Shown: positions 6,872 to 16,453 of the stretch, in pieces
Layout: each line of letters opens with the position of its first letter
Numbering within the stretch: position 1 is the first letter of the stretch
The notes under the pieces: model-generated
Seen by the model: the letters and a program-made list of their open reading frames with translations, nothing else
What the model was told of the DNA's origin: nothing
Database searches by the model: none
Translations under genes and position numbers: made by a program
Source of the DNA: Gammaproteobacteria bacterium
GTDB lineage: Bacteria > Pseudomonadota > Gammaproteobacteria > Pseudomonadales > Azotimanducaceae
Length of the DNA stretch: 64,000 bases
NCBI GenBank assembly: GCA_026707905.1
Contig: JAPOVY010000046.1
Span: 1 to 64,000, forward strand
Direction: 5' to 3'

Positions 6872-9523
6872 ATGGATAGCGTGGCAACGAAATGTGGGTC
6901 GACGCATCGGGTCGAAATGGATCGATTCAAGCAGATTTACGCGACATTCGTTGAATTTATAGGGCGACTCTGTCTGCGTCTTTCGAGGCATCCTCTCAAA
7001 ACGCTCGTAGTAATATCGATCGTATTCATTGCGGAAAATGCTTGGGCAGCAAATGAGTGGGTGATCCAGGGGCAGATACATGGAATAGATAGCAACGAAG
7101 GCGTTTGGGTTGGGATCGTTTCTGGCGAGCCTTCATATCAAATTGGAGTGCGAATACCTCACGACGATTTCGAATTAGACGAAACACCTCAGCATAGGAA
7201 CCAATGGACGTATTCGCGCACTGGCGATTTCAAAATCAAAACCGACGTTGAAGAAGAAGCCGTACTTTTAGTTGTTGCAAAGAACAGAATCCCGATTGAA
7301 ATCCCATTACACTCAGAGGATGACGAACTCCCAATAGAGGTGAGAGTATCTAGTGGAATTGGTCTTAAAGGCCTTGTTCGAAGCGGAAACGGGAAACCGA
7401 TTGTCGGAGCCAAAGTATCCGTGCAATCGGGTGATAGAAGCCATCGCATCCCGTTATTTGCACTACCTACGTGGGAAACGGCAAAAGACGGATCTTTTGA
7501 GCTAGCAGGTCTTAAAGAACATCGTCATTTCACGTTAGCCGTGACGGCTGACGGCTATGCACCATTGATATTACAAGCAACCAGAATTCGCGAAGGTAAT
7601 AGCTCTATGCTTGAAATCGAGCTCGAAAAAGGCTACTTTGTTTCGGGCAAGGTAGTCTCGAAGGATGGTGAAGGGCTTCCCGATCTCAAGGTCTTCGCAT
7701 CATGGTCTCGCGACGCCGTTGACGTCGTTGAGGTGGATGGAAAGCTAACGGTTAAAGGCGGTAGAGGATGGAACAGCTACGACACAGGTACAAGAACCAA
7801 TTCTGATGGCTCATTTCGCATGGGTCCGTTCGCAAAGGGAACGACAGGGAGGCTCTGGGCTGATTTAGCATCAGTCGGTTCAGTGATAACTCAGAGAATC
7901 TCAGCTCCCTTTGACGACTTGATTCTCAGACTTGATCAGGAAAACGTGCGAGGACGCGTTCTGGATAAAACGACCGGCGCACCGATAGAGGATTTTTGGG
8001 TGAGTATGTGGGCAGGTGAAAGAAGGTCGCACTCGGTTGAAGCAAGCAATGGGGTTTTTGACTTACCCGTATATGCAATTGAAGCTGATGGAACTGAGAT
8101 CACAATAAGTGCGCGCGGGTATACCCCATGGAAGCGGTTTATGTTCAGGGGTTCGAGAGGCGAATACGATCTAGGAGACGTTACGCTAGAACGGGAACGA
8201 ACAATACGAGGTACCGTGCGCGATGCTGATACCGGTGCACCCATCGAGAATGTGTTGATTGAAGGCGTGACAGAGCGGAGCCACGACCCATACAAGGAAC
8301 CATATCGAAACAATTGGTCTGCCAGCGGTATGACCCAGTCGGATGGAGCGGGGGAGTTCACACTGGATCACGTCAGTCCTGACGTCAAGAGCCTTTACCT
8401 GATTGCTGGTCGTGGCAGATTTGCGTCAATTGACCTTCCAGCTGGCGAAGAAGAGATCGAAATCGAGTTGGATTTCAGTGGGATACTCGAAGGCTCACTC
8501 ATCCGACTTGATCGTACCCCTGTCGAAGGTGTGATCGAGATAAAAGGTTCAAGTTGGTGGTTGCCTTGGAAAATTAAAAGTGATGGGTCATTCCGGATCG
8601 AAGGGCTTACACCTGATACGTACACCCTTGCCGCCGAGACCGATGCCGGATTGGTAGAAACGCGAACAGTGACCCTTAAGGCGAACGAACGTGTAACTGA
8701 ATTCGAATTACTCGTGCAACCCGGTTGGACAGCAAGGGGCACTATCTCGGGATTAGAAGGGATCGAGTACGTCGAAATCACGGCTGAGGACTCCGATGGA
8801 CGAGATCTAACGCGCAAAGGCTTTGGCAACGGTGAGTATGCCATTCACGGGCTACCGCCACAGGTCACGTTAATAGCGCGCAGTTCCTCGGGACATACTT
8901 TGGTAAGAGAGTTTATAGGTGGAAACGACCTAGTACCCGCGATAGATTTTCACATCGAAAACGAATCCGGACTAACGGGATGGCTCACTTCGGGAGGTAA
9001 ACCTCTGCGAGGTATGTTGCTACAAATTGAACCGGATAACGCAAATGCGGTAACGGCGAATGTAACGACAACAGATTCGGGGCGCTATGAGGCGCGCCGG
9101 TTGGCAGAAGGTAGACATGTCATTCATACCGAGACCGGGCATTCGTTTGAAGTAGACATTAACGGGGACACGGTGTTTGATATCGAGTTGCCTCAGAACT
9201 CATTGAGTGGATTTGTTAGAAGCAAGAGCACAAGGTTACCAATAGGCGGCGGTTTAGTGAAGTTAGTGCGAACGGATTCGATAGAGAATGTGCGACCGAT
9301 CGAACTAACCAAAAGAGTTGGTAGCGACGGGTCCTTTCTTTTCGAAGGTCTCATTGCGGGTACATACGAAGTTCTAGTTGAGCACCCGCATGCAGACACG
9401 GTATCCACTCGTACGCAGATATCGGGATCGGAGACCGTCGATCTGACGGTTGTGTGTGCAAATACCAACGAGTGTTTTGACGGACCACGTGACGGGAGTA
9501 GGTTGAGTAGCGCTCGTTTTTGA
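6872..9523 (+). CDS. Exported multi-domain protein with carboxypeptidase-regulatory-like repeats (paralog 1)
   Basis: An 883-residue protein with a late hydrophobic segment (TLVVISIVFIAENAWA, about residues 44-60), consistent with a signal peptide ending in AWA-A; M16 at 6917 is an alternative start that puts the segment nearer the N-terminus. The rest is a chain of about eight beta-sandwich repeats of the carboxypeptidase regulatory-like type, recognisable by recurring phrases such as GKPIVGAKVSV, DGSFELAGLKE, and VRDADTGAPIENV. No catalytic domain is visible. The C-terminus ends with a conserved Cys pair (VCANTNECF). Such domains usually mediate surface display or protein/carbohydrate contacts. 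Its neighbour downstream is a full-length paralog. Function unknown. Confidence 0.8.
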   Translation: MDSVATKCGSTHRVEMDRFKQIYATFVEFIGRLCLRLSRHPLKTLVVISIVFIAENAWAANEWVIQGQIHGIDSNEGVWVGIVSGEPSYQIGVRIPHDDFELDETPQHRNQWTYSRTGDFKIKTDVEEEAVLLVVAKNRIPIEIPLHSEDDELPIEVRVSSGIGLKGLVRSGNGKPIVGAKVSVQSGDRSHRIPLFALPTWETAKDGSFELAGLKEHRHFTLAVTADGYAPLILQATRIREGNSSMLEIELEKGYFVSGKVVSKDGEGLPDLKVFASWSRDAVDVVEVDGKLTVKGGRGWNSYDTGTRTNSDGSFRMGPFAKGTTGRLWADLASVGSVITQRISAPFDDLILRLDQENVRGRVLDKTTGAPIEDFWVSMWAGERRSHSVEASNGVFDLPVYAIEADGTEITISARGYTPWKRFMFRGSRGEYDLGDVTLERERTIRGTVRDADTGAPIENVLIEGVTERSHDPYKEPYRNNWSASGMTQSDGAGEFTLDHVSPDVKSLYLIAGRGRFASIDLPAGEEEIEIELDFSGILEGSLIRLDRTPVEGVIEIKGSSWWLPWKIKSDGSFRIEGLTPDTYTLAAETDAGLVETRTVTLKANERVTEFELLVQPGWTARGTISGLEGIEYVEITAEDSDGRDLTRKGFGNGEYAIHGLPPQVTLIARSSSGHTLVREFIGGNDLVPAIDFHIENESGLTGWLTSGGKPLRGMLLQIEPDNANAVTANVTTTDSGRYEARRLAEGRHVIHTETGHSFEVDINGDTVFDIELPQNSLSGFVRSKSTRLPIGGGLVKLVRTDSIENVRPIELTKRVGSDGSFLFEGLIAGTYEVLVEHPHADTVSTRTQISGSETVDLTVVCANTNECFDGPRDGSRLSSARF

Positions 9524-9701
9524 ATTGATAGAGGCGAGTCCATACCAACCAAATCCGATTAAATTTCTTTCACGGTGTAGCAACGTCGATACCGACGCCA
9601 GCCTAACGTAGGGCAAAATCCATTGGTGAGAGTAAATCAAAGCCACTCAGGTGATAAGCGCTTTGATGACCTCGCTTGCACTAGTCCTTTGAAGCTAAAT
9701 A

Positions 9702-12350
9702 ATGAATAACGCAACAACGAGACGCCGGTGCTTATTCAGAAAGCTCGTTATGCAAGGATTCCAGCAGAGCTCGCGGACTCTCGTTCAAGCGATCGAGAGA
9801 TTTAAATCTTCTGTAGTAGTGAACATTTCCAAGGCGATTACTTTAGTCCTGTGCGTACTCGTCCCCTCTGATGCTTGGAAAGCGGATGAATCGGTTATTC
9901 GAGGGCAAGTTCAAGGAATGGAGCGCGCCGAAGGCGTTTGGGTGGGTCTTGATACAGGAAAGCGCATTCTCTCGCACTTTCAGCATGCGCCTTTTGACGA
10001 TGCGTTTATCAAACAAGAAAGGAACGAAGTAGAGGATTGGATGTTCTCACCTGATGGTGGGTTTGAGTTGAGGTCCGATTTTGAAGAGAGTGTGAACCTT
10101 ATCGTAATTTCAAAAAACCGAATACCAATCCTGTTTCCAATAACGCCCGATGGAAACGTTCAACCACTACAAATCAATCTGTCACGGGGTATGGAACTCG
10201 AAGGCATTGTTCACGATAGCAGTGGCATCCCAATTTCCGGAGCGAAAGTTTCGATTCGACCATCCAGACAAGACTATGAAATCCCTTCATTCGCAATTCC
10301 GCAGTGGGTAACAGAATCTGACGGTTCGTTCCGAGTATCTGGATTGAAACGGGGAGAGTTCTTACTCATCGTATCCGCGAATGACTATGCGCCGATTGTT
10401 GTTCCGAATTTCGTTGTTCCTGACACGGAGGTCCATCGATTGGAAGTCGAACTCCTCGAAGGTCACTTCGTAACTGGGAAGGTAATTAACGAATACGGAA
10501 CGCCGACTCCCGCCGTGAGCATCGGTACCAGCTGGACTCGTAGTTACGCAGAGGTAGAAGAGTCGGATGGTGTGATGAAAGTAGGTGGCCAGAATCGGTT
10601 CGGTTGGTACTTTCCTCGAACACAAACGTTAGAAGACGGTACGTTTCGTCTGGGTCCGTTCGAGCACGCAACCAACGGATTTATTCGGGCAAATTCCCCC
10701 GATTTCGGATCGGCGAGGACAAGTGGGGTATCTGCGCCTAGCGACGGTTTGCACCTTAGGCTTCAAAGGGAAAGGATTCAAGGCCGTGTTTTCGACGCCG
10801 CTACCGAAATTCCGATAGAGGAAGTATCTGTGCACCTTTATAACGGCGGAAGCGGCAGGGAAGGAATACAAACGAAGGAAGGTTACTTCGAGCTCCCTGT
10901 CGGACCAGTAAGTTCTAGAGAAACAGCTGTTCTTATCGACGCTCCTGGCTACTTCCCGTGGATAGGGCGGTTGTATCAAGGATCGACCGGCATCTACGAT
11001 TTGGGTAATGTAATGCTGGAGCGAGAACGAACTCTAAAAGGGATAGTGCGAAACGGGGAAGTCGGAACTCCGTTGAAAGAGGTGCATATTCTGAGAGATA
11101 GCGCTCAATATGTGGATCGATACATACGTGCGCTATTGAGCAATTGGGGACAGCAGCATCGTGTAATTACGAATGAAAAAGGCGAGTTTTTGCTAAAGAA
11201 ACTCCCTCGCGATGCGGATCGGCTCAAGCTGATTACGCCTTCAAAACAAGAGCTATCGATTGACATTCGTGCCGATGTAGAGGAATTTGACATTGACTTG
11301 CACTTCAACGGTGTAATAGAGGGAGCGTTAGCACTCCCGGATGGCACTACGGTCGAGGGAATCGCCGAATTACGGGGTTCATCTATAACCTCGCGGCCCA
11401 TTCAGACCGTCGACGGTGTGTTTCGATGGGAGGGATTGAGTCCGGGTAAATACTGGCTAACAGGTGAAACCGAAGCTGGTTTGGTTAAGAGCCGCACTGT
11501 TAACCTCGAAGCTGGCGAACGTCTGACTGATATTGATTTGCGTGTTACTCCCGGTGGGTCAGCCAAGGGGACGATCACCGGATTGAAGGGAGATGAGCGA
11601 GTGGAAATCGCCGTTAAGGATTCAGAACAGCGAGTGTTGATTAGCAAACGGTTTGGTAACGGTTCCTATGTCGTTCATGGCGTGCCTAACGAGGCGCTGA
11701 TCAGCGCCAGAACGTCAACAGGACGCTTATCGATTCGGCTTTTTGATAGCGGAAATGAGGAAGGCGGACCCATAGATTTTCGCTTCGACGACGAGTCGGA
11801 ACTTAGAGGTCTTGTCCTATCTGGTGGCGAACCAGTACAAGGAATGTCCCTGTCTGTGGTTCCGAAAAATGTAAAGCATGTAGCTGGCTATACAACGACC
11901 ACCGCGTCGGGAAGCTATGTGATTAAAGGTTTGTCGGACGGACCACACGTTGTTAGAACGCCAACGGGATACTCATTTGAGATTGTGATTGATGGTAAAA
12001 CCATATCTGATATCGAGTTACCACACAACTCGGTCAGTGGCATTGTTCGGAGTGAACAAACGAGGATCCCAATCGGTGGCGGAGTCGTCGTAGTCAACGG
12101 ATTGGACATTCCGGTATCTAGTGGACCGTCGGTAGGAATAAAGACGATAGGGAGCGATGGGACCTTTACCTTTACGGGCCTTATACCAGGTGACTACGAG
12201 ATAGAGGTAGTTCATCTACATGCTGAGAAAGTGTCTCTTCGGGTAAAAGTAGAAGGATCGGAGACGATCGAGTTGTTAGTTCAGTGCGCGAATACGCAGG
12301 AGTGTAACTACGGAGGATATGGTCCACGACGGACCGTTAAGACTCGATAA
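9702..12350 (+). CDS. Exported multi-domain protein with carboxypeptidase-regulatory-like repeats (paralog 2)
   Basis: An 882-residue protein colinear with the upstream gene over its whole length. Shared marks include the start of the mature part (VIRGQVQGMERAEGVWVGL against VIQGQIHGIDSNEGVWVGI), the block DLGNVMLERERTLKG, and the Cys-bearing end (QCANTQECN). A hydrophobic segment (ITLVLCVLVPSDAW, about residues 46-60) suggests export. Repeats of the carboxypeptidase regulatory-like fold fill the rest; no enzyme domain is seen. Nucleotide sequences differ throughout, so this is an old tandem duplication rather than a recent copy. The 178-base spacer between the two genes shows no terminator. 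Confidence 0.8.
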   Translation: MNNATTRRRCLFRKLVMQGFQQSSRTLVQAIERFKSSVVVNISKAITLVLCVLVPSDAWKADESVIRGQVQGMERAEGVWVGLDTGKRILSHFQHAPFDDAFIKQERNEVEDWMFSPDGGFELRSDFEESVNLIVISKNRIPILFPITPDGNVQPLQINLSRGMELEGIVHDSSGIPISGAKVSIRPSRQDYEIPSFAIPQWVTESDGSFRVSGLKRGEFLLIVSANDYAPIVVPNFVVPDTEVHRLEVELLEGHFVTGKVINEYGTPTPAVSIGTSWTRSYAEVEESDGVMKVGGQNRFGWYFPRTQTLEDGTFRLGPFEHATNGFIRANSPDFGSARTSGVSAPSDGLHLRLQRERIQGRVFDAATEIPIEEVSVHLYNGGSGREGIQTKEGYFELPVGPVSSRETAVLIDAPGYFPWIGRLYQGSTGIYDLGNVMLERERTLKGIVRNGEVGTPLKEVHILRDSAQYVDRYIRALLSNWGQQHRVITNEKGEFLLKKLPRDADRLKLITPSKQELSIDIRADVEEFDIDLHFNGVIEGALALPDGTTVEGIAELRGSSITSRPIQTVDGVFRWEGLSPGKYWLTGETEAGLVKSRTVNLEAGERLTDIDLRVTPGGSAKGTITGLKGDERVEIAVKDSEQRVLISKRFGNGSYVVHGVPNEALISARTSTGRLSIRLFDSGNEEGGPIDFRFDDESELRGLVLSGGEPVQGMSLSVVPKNVKHVAGYTTTTASGSYVIKGLSDGPHVVRTPTGYSFEIVIDGKTISDIELPHNSVSGIVRSEQTRIPIGGGVVVVNGLDIPVSSGPSVGIKTIGSDGTFTFTGLIPGDYEIEVVHLHAEKVSLRVKVEGSETIELLVQCANTQECNYGGYGPRRTVKTR

Positions 12351-12401
12351 GGTTTGTAGTTTAGTTTGAGATAGTGGTTAACGACTTCCGCGGCGGTTTC
12401 T

Positions 12402-14879
12402 CTAACCCGTTGCAACTAAGTTTTTAACCAGCTGATGCGAACGATTCCGCTCGTATTTTTTTGCCGGTGTATTAGTAATCGTGGCTAGATCTAAAGCGTC
12501 GAGTCCGCGTTGCGTAATGGCGGAATCTACCTCACCGTAGACGGTGCTACGTTGCTTTGGCTTGCGTCCGGTAGCCTCGATTAACGCAATCATTCGCGAA
12601 GGCGACGTTTCTTGGCCGTGTTCTGCCCCGGCAGCACGAGTAATACTTTCGTTCATCAACGTGCCACCGAGATCATTGCATCCTGCATTCAGAGCCGCAA
12701 GTATCCCGTCGTGCCCAAGCTTGACCCAGCTTGCTTGTATATTGGTGATGTGTGGATTGAGGGCGATGCGTGCAACAGCGTGCACCAAAATCGCTTCTCG
12801 GAACGTCGGACCACGCCGCGCCCGACCCTTTAAGTAAAGCGGCGCCTCCATGTGCACGAACGGAAGTGGAACGAATTCGGTGAATCCACCAGTTCGCTTC
12901 TGAAGTTCGCGAATCCGAAGCAGATGCCGTGCCCAGTGTTTAGGTTGGTCGACATGGCCGTACATGATCGTCGCCGTTGTTCGAAATCCCACTCGGTGTG
13001 CGGTTTCCATGACCTCGAGCCACTGGTCAGTATTGATTTTGTCCGGACAGATCACTGCGCGGACTTCGTCATCGAGAATTTCTGCTGCGGTTCCCGGTAA
13101 TGTACTTAAACCCGCTTCTTTTAGCCGAACGAGATACTCGTCAAGTTGTAGATTCGAAGTAGCCGCTCCCTGCCATACCTCTAATGGCGAGAAGGCATGG
13201 ATGTGCATTTCAGGTACGGCTTGCTTGACTGCTTTCAAGATATCGATGTACGTTGCGCCGGTGTACTCAGGATGAATTCCACCTTGCATGCACACCTCTG
13301 TTCCACCTCGTTCCCATGCCTCCAGCGTACGGCGCTGGATTTCTTCGTGACTTAGGTCGTAAGGGCGTCCGCGCAGGTTTTCTGCAAGTTTTCCTTTCGA
13401 AAATGCGCAAAACTGACACTTGAAGTAGCAGATATTGGTGTAGTTGATGTTGCGGTTAACGACGTATGACACAACGTCACCGTTATGTTTTTGACGCAGT
13501 TGATCCGCAGCTTGGACCACGGCGCTAAAGTCGTCTCCTCTAGCCTGAATTAATCGGACGATTTCCGCTTCCGTTAGATTTTCCTCGTCTTCGGCGCGCG
13601 ATAGGATGGATGAGATGTCGCTTGAGACGGTTGTCGGTGTTGTTTGGATTCGCTCTAATACTGAAGCTGGCGGCAGGGATTCATCACCAGGGCACCAGTC
13701 GTCCGTTCGCGGTAAGCCTTCGCCATCGACTCGATCTAGAACATGGCTACGCAACGGTGGATCTACCCAAGTCTCGAATTCATGAACGTAGTGAGGATAG
13801 ATCGTAAGTCTTTCATGTAGCTCCTTGCCTGCTGCAGCAGTTTCACGAGCTAGTTCATCAAGATGAGGCCATGGCGCTTCTGGATTTACGAAATCGGGTG
13901 TCAGTGGCGACACGCCACCCCAATCATTGATTCCTGCGGATGCGATTTGCTGAAGCACGCCGGGGCTTAGGTTTGGCGGCGCCTGGATACTCATCTCGGA
14001 GCCGAAAATGATCCGTGCGATCGCGATGGTCCAAAGAAGCTCGTTCAGATCGGGTTCTGGTGCACTGCGCATCTTCGTACCAGGCTTCGCTCGGAAGTTC
14101 TGCACGATAACTTCTTGGATGTGACCGTGTCGTTCCTGCGCTTGACGAATCGCTAATAATGACTCGATTCGCTCTCTGCGGGTTTCCCCGATACCGATAA
14201 GAATCCCCGTAGTGAATGGGATTTTCGCAGCGCCAGCATCGTTAAGCGTTTGTAAGCGCACGGCAGGATCTTTATCAGGCGATCCGTAGTGAGGCATCCC
14301 CTTCTCTGTTAAACGCTTTGAAGCCGATTCCAACATGATCCCCATCGAGAACGACACTTGCCGGAGGTCAGCCATCTCCTCAGGCGTCATATTGCCGGGA
14401 TTCAGGTGGGGTAACAATCCTGTTCGTTCATAGACCGCTTTCGCCGCGTCGCGTAAATACTCAAGCGTGGTGGCGTAGCCGTGATCAGCTAACCACTCTC
14501 GAGCTGCACGATATCGCAGTTCCGGTTTTTCACCCAACGTAAAGAGCGCTTCTTTACAACCGGCTTTGGCGCCACTCTGGGCGACTTCCAGCACTGCATC
14601 GAGTTCCATAAAAGGGTTATCGAGTTTGGATGGCGTTTGCGCGAATGTGCAGTAGTGGCAAACGTCGCGGCACAAGTGCGTGAGTGGTATGAAGACTTTC
14701 TTCGAGTACGTGATCAGATTGAGAAAGCCTTGATCACGGAGTTCTGCGGCTACGTCGGCGAGTGCGTCAGTTTCCTCGAAGTCTGCCAATGCGAGTGCGT
14801 CTCTCGTCGAAGGAAGTTCGCCGAGTCGAGCTCGTTGCAGAATGGTGTCCACAGGTGTAACCTGCGAAGCCGTGGTCAT
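12402..14879 (-). CDS. fbiC: Bifunctional FO synthase (CofG-CofH fusion)
   Basis: This 825-residue enzyme makes FO, the deazaflavin core of coenzyme F420, from tyrosine and 5-amino-6-ribitylamino-uracil. It contains two radical SAM halves. The CofG half has C70-x3-C74-x2-C77 (CRDVCHYC) and the CofH half C484-x3-C488-x2-C491 (CYFKCQFC). Fused FbiC is typical of actinobacteria; archaea and cyanobacteria usually keep two genes, and proteobacterial examples are scattered. No other F420 gene (cofC/fbiD, fbiA, fbiB) is in the window, but an LLM-type oxidoreductase at 48.4 kb is a likely F420 user. It is transcribed divergently from the carboxylase pair across a 173-base gap. The ATG at 14879 is the natural start. 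Confidence 0.93.
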   Translation of the reverse strand: MTTASQVTPVDTILQRARLGELPSTRDALALADFEETDALADVAAELRDQGFLNLITYSKKVFIPLTHLCRDVCHYCTFAQTPSKLDNPFMELDAVLEVAQSGAKAGCKEALFTLGEKPELRYRAAREWLADHGYATTLEYLRDAAKAVYERTGLLPHLNPGNMTPEEMADLRQVSFSMGIMLESASKRLTEKGMPHYGSPDKDPAVRLQTLNDAGAAKIPFTTGILIGIGETRRERIESLLAIRQAQERHGHIQEVIVQNFRAKPGTKMRSAPEPDLNELLWTIAIARIIFGSEMSIQAPPNLSPGVLQQIASAGINDWGGVSPLTPDFVNPEAPWPHLDELARETAAAGKELHERLTIYPHYVHEFETWVDPPLRSHVLDRVDGEGLPRTDDWCPGDESLPPASVLERIQTTPTTVSSDISSILSRAEDEENLTEAEIVRLIQARGDDFSAVVQAADQLRQKHNGDVVSYVVNRNINYTNICYFKCQFCAFSKGKLAENLRGRPYDLSHEEIQRRTLEAWERGGTEVCMQGGIHPEYTGATYIDILKAVKQAVPEMHIHAFSPLEVWQGAATSNLQLDEYLVRLKEAGLSTLPGTAAEILDDEVRAVICPDKINTDQWLEVMETAHRVGFRTTATIMYGHVDQPKHWARHLLRIRELQKRTGGFTEFVPLPFVHMEAPLYLKGRARRGPTFREAILVHAVARIALNPHITNIQASWVKLGHDGILAALNAGCNDLGGTLMNESITRAAGAEHGQETSPSRMIALIEATGRKPKQRSTVYGEVDSAITQRGLDALDLATITNTPAKKYERNRSHQLVKNLVATG

Positions 14880-15052
14880 GGTGGAATCGTGTCCGAGGAA
14901 GCGCGCATTATGCGTGGCGCGAAGGTCAAGCGAGGTTGACGTTTAAGCGCCGGTCAGTTGAGCGGATGCAGAAGTAAGTTTAGACAGCTCATTATCCTTC
15001 CCAACCTTGATAAATGGATGAATCTACGTATCTCGATGAGAAATAAATCGTC

Positions 15053-16453
15053 ATGAAGTTACTGATAGCGAATCGCGGAGAGATTGCGATCCGGGTGATG
15101 CGCGCGGCGGCGGAGTTAGGCATCGAGACGGTGGGGGTCGCCCCGGCGGACGACGCGGGCGCGCTGCACACGGGCAAGGCGGACGCGGTGGTTCCGCTGG
15201 ACGGCGTAGGCGCGGCAGCCTATCTGGATATGGCGCAGTTGATCAAGGCGGCGCAGGACACGGGTTGCGACGCAGTGCATCCGGGTTACGGCTTCCTGTC
15301 GGAGAACGCGGCGTTCGCGGAACAGTGCGAGGCAGCGGGTTTGACCTTCGTTGGACCGCGGGTCGAGACGCTGCAGTTGTGCGGCGACAAGGCGCAAGCG
15401 CGTGCGACCGCAGCGGCGGCGGATGTGCCGATCATTCGGGGCATCGACCATGCGGTCACGGTGGACGAGGCGCGCGCGTTTTTCGCCGAGCTCGGCGACG
15501 GCCGGGCCATGATGATCAAGGCGCTTGGCGGCGGTGGCGGTCGTGGTTCCCGCATGGTGGCGGACGCATCTGAGGTGGACGCGACCTACGAACGGTGTGG
15601 GTCGGAAGCGTTGGCGGCGTTCGGCAACGGTGAACTCTATGTTGAGGAGTTCATCCAGCAGGCGCGGCACGTTGAGGTGCAGATTCTGGGGGATGCGAGC
15701 GGTGCGATCACGCATCTTGGTGAACGCGAATGCAGCGTACAGCGGCATTTTCAGAAGATCATCGAAGTCGCGCCAGCCCCGGCGCTGGACAGCAAGGTTC
15801 GCGCTGCGATTCTTGATGCGGCGGTGCGCTTGGCCAAGCATATTGGGTACTGCAACGCGGGCACGTTCGAGTTTTTGGTCGATGTATCGGGTGCGGCGAA
15901 GGCGCAGCCGTTCGCATTCATCGAGACCAACGCACGACTGCAGGTCGAACATACGGTGACCGAGGAGGTCACGGGTGTGGACATCGTGAAGGCGCAGTTG
16001 CAGCTTGCGGCAGGTGCGACGCTGGCGGAGCTAGACCTCGATGGTCCGCATGAACCGCGCGGTTACGCGATCCAGGCGCGGGTGTGCATGGAGGCGGTGG
16101 GCGAAGACGGCACGTTTCGTCCGGCGAGCGGGACACTGACGGCGTATGAGGCGCCGAGTGGTCCGGGGATACGGACGGACGGTTTCGGTTACAGCGGCTA
16201 CGAGACGAGTCTGAACTTCGACTCGCTGTTGGCGAAGGTAATCGGCTATGCGCCGACGGGCGGACTAGAGGCGGCGGTGGCGCGGACGACACGGGCGTTG
16301 AGCGAGTTCCGGATCGAAGGGGTGGACACGAACGTCGGGTTCTTGCAGAACATCCTGGCACATCCGGATTTTGTGAGTGGGGCGGTCCATACGCGGTTCG
16401 TGGATGAGCACATGGCGACCCTCGCTACCACCGATTCCCCGCGTCGCTTCGTG
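15053..16453 (+). repeat. Identical 1401-bp direct repeat, copy 1 (biotin carboxylase region)
   Basis: The block starts exactly at the ATG and ends 467 codons later; the flanking bases (C at 15052, C at 16454) differ from the other copy. I saw no mismatch to the block at 18552-19952, offset 3499. Hand counts of 60-base lines give about 63-72% GC inside and about 43-58% in the following carboxyltransferase part. Confidence 0.9.

Noticed and set aside
15116..15952. Long antisense open frame (278 codons) inside both carboxylase copies, also at 18615-19451
   Set aside because: It is the GC-rich antisense shadow of the biotin carboxylase region, has Arg-rich composition and no ribosome site; being in both copies follows from the repeat.
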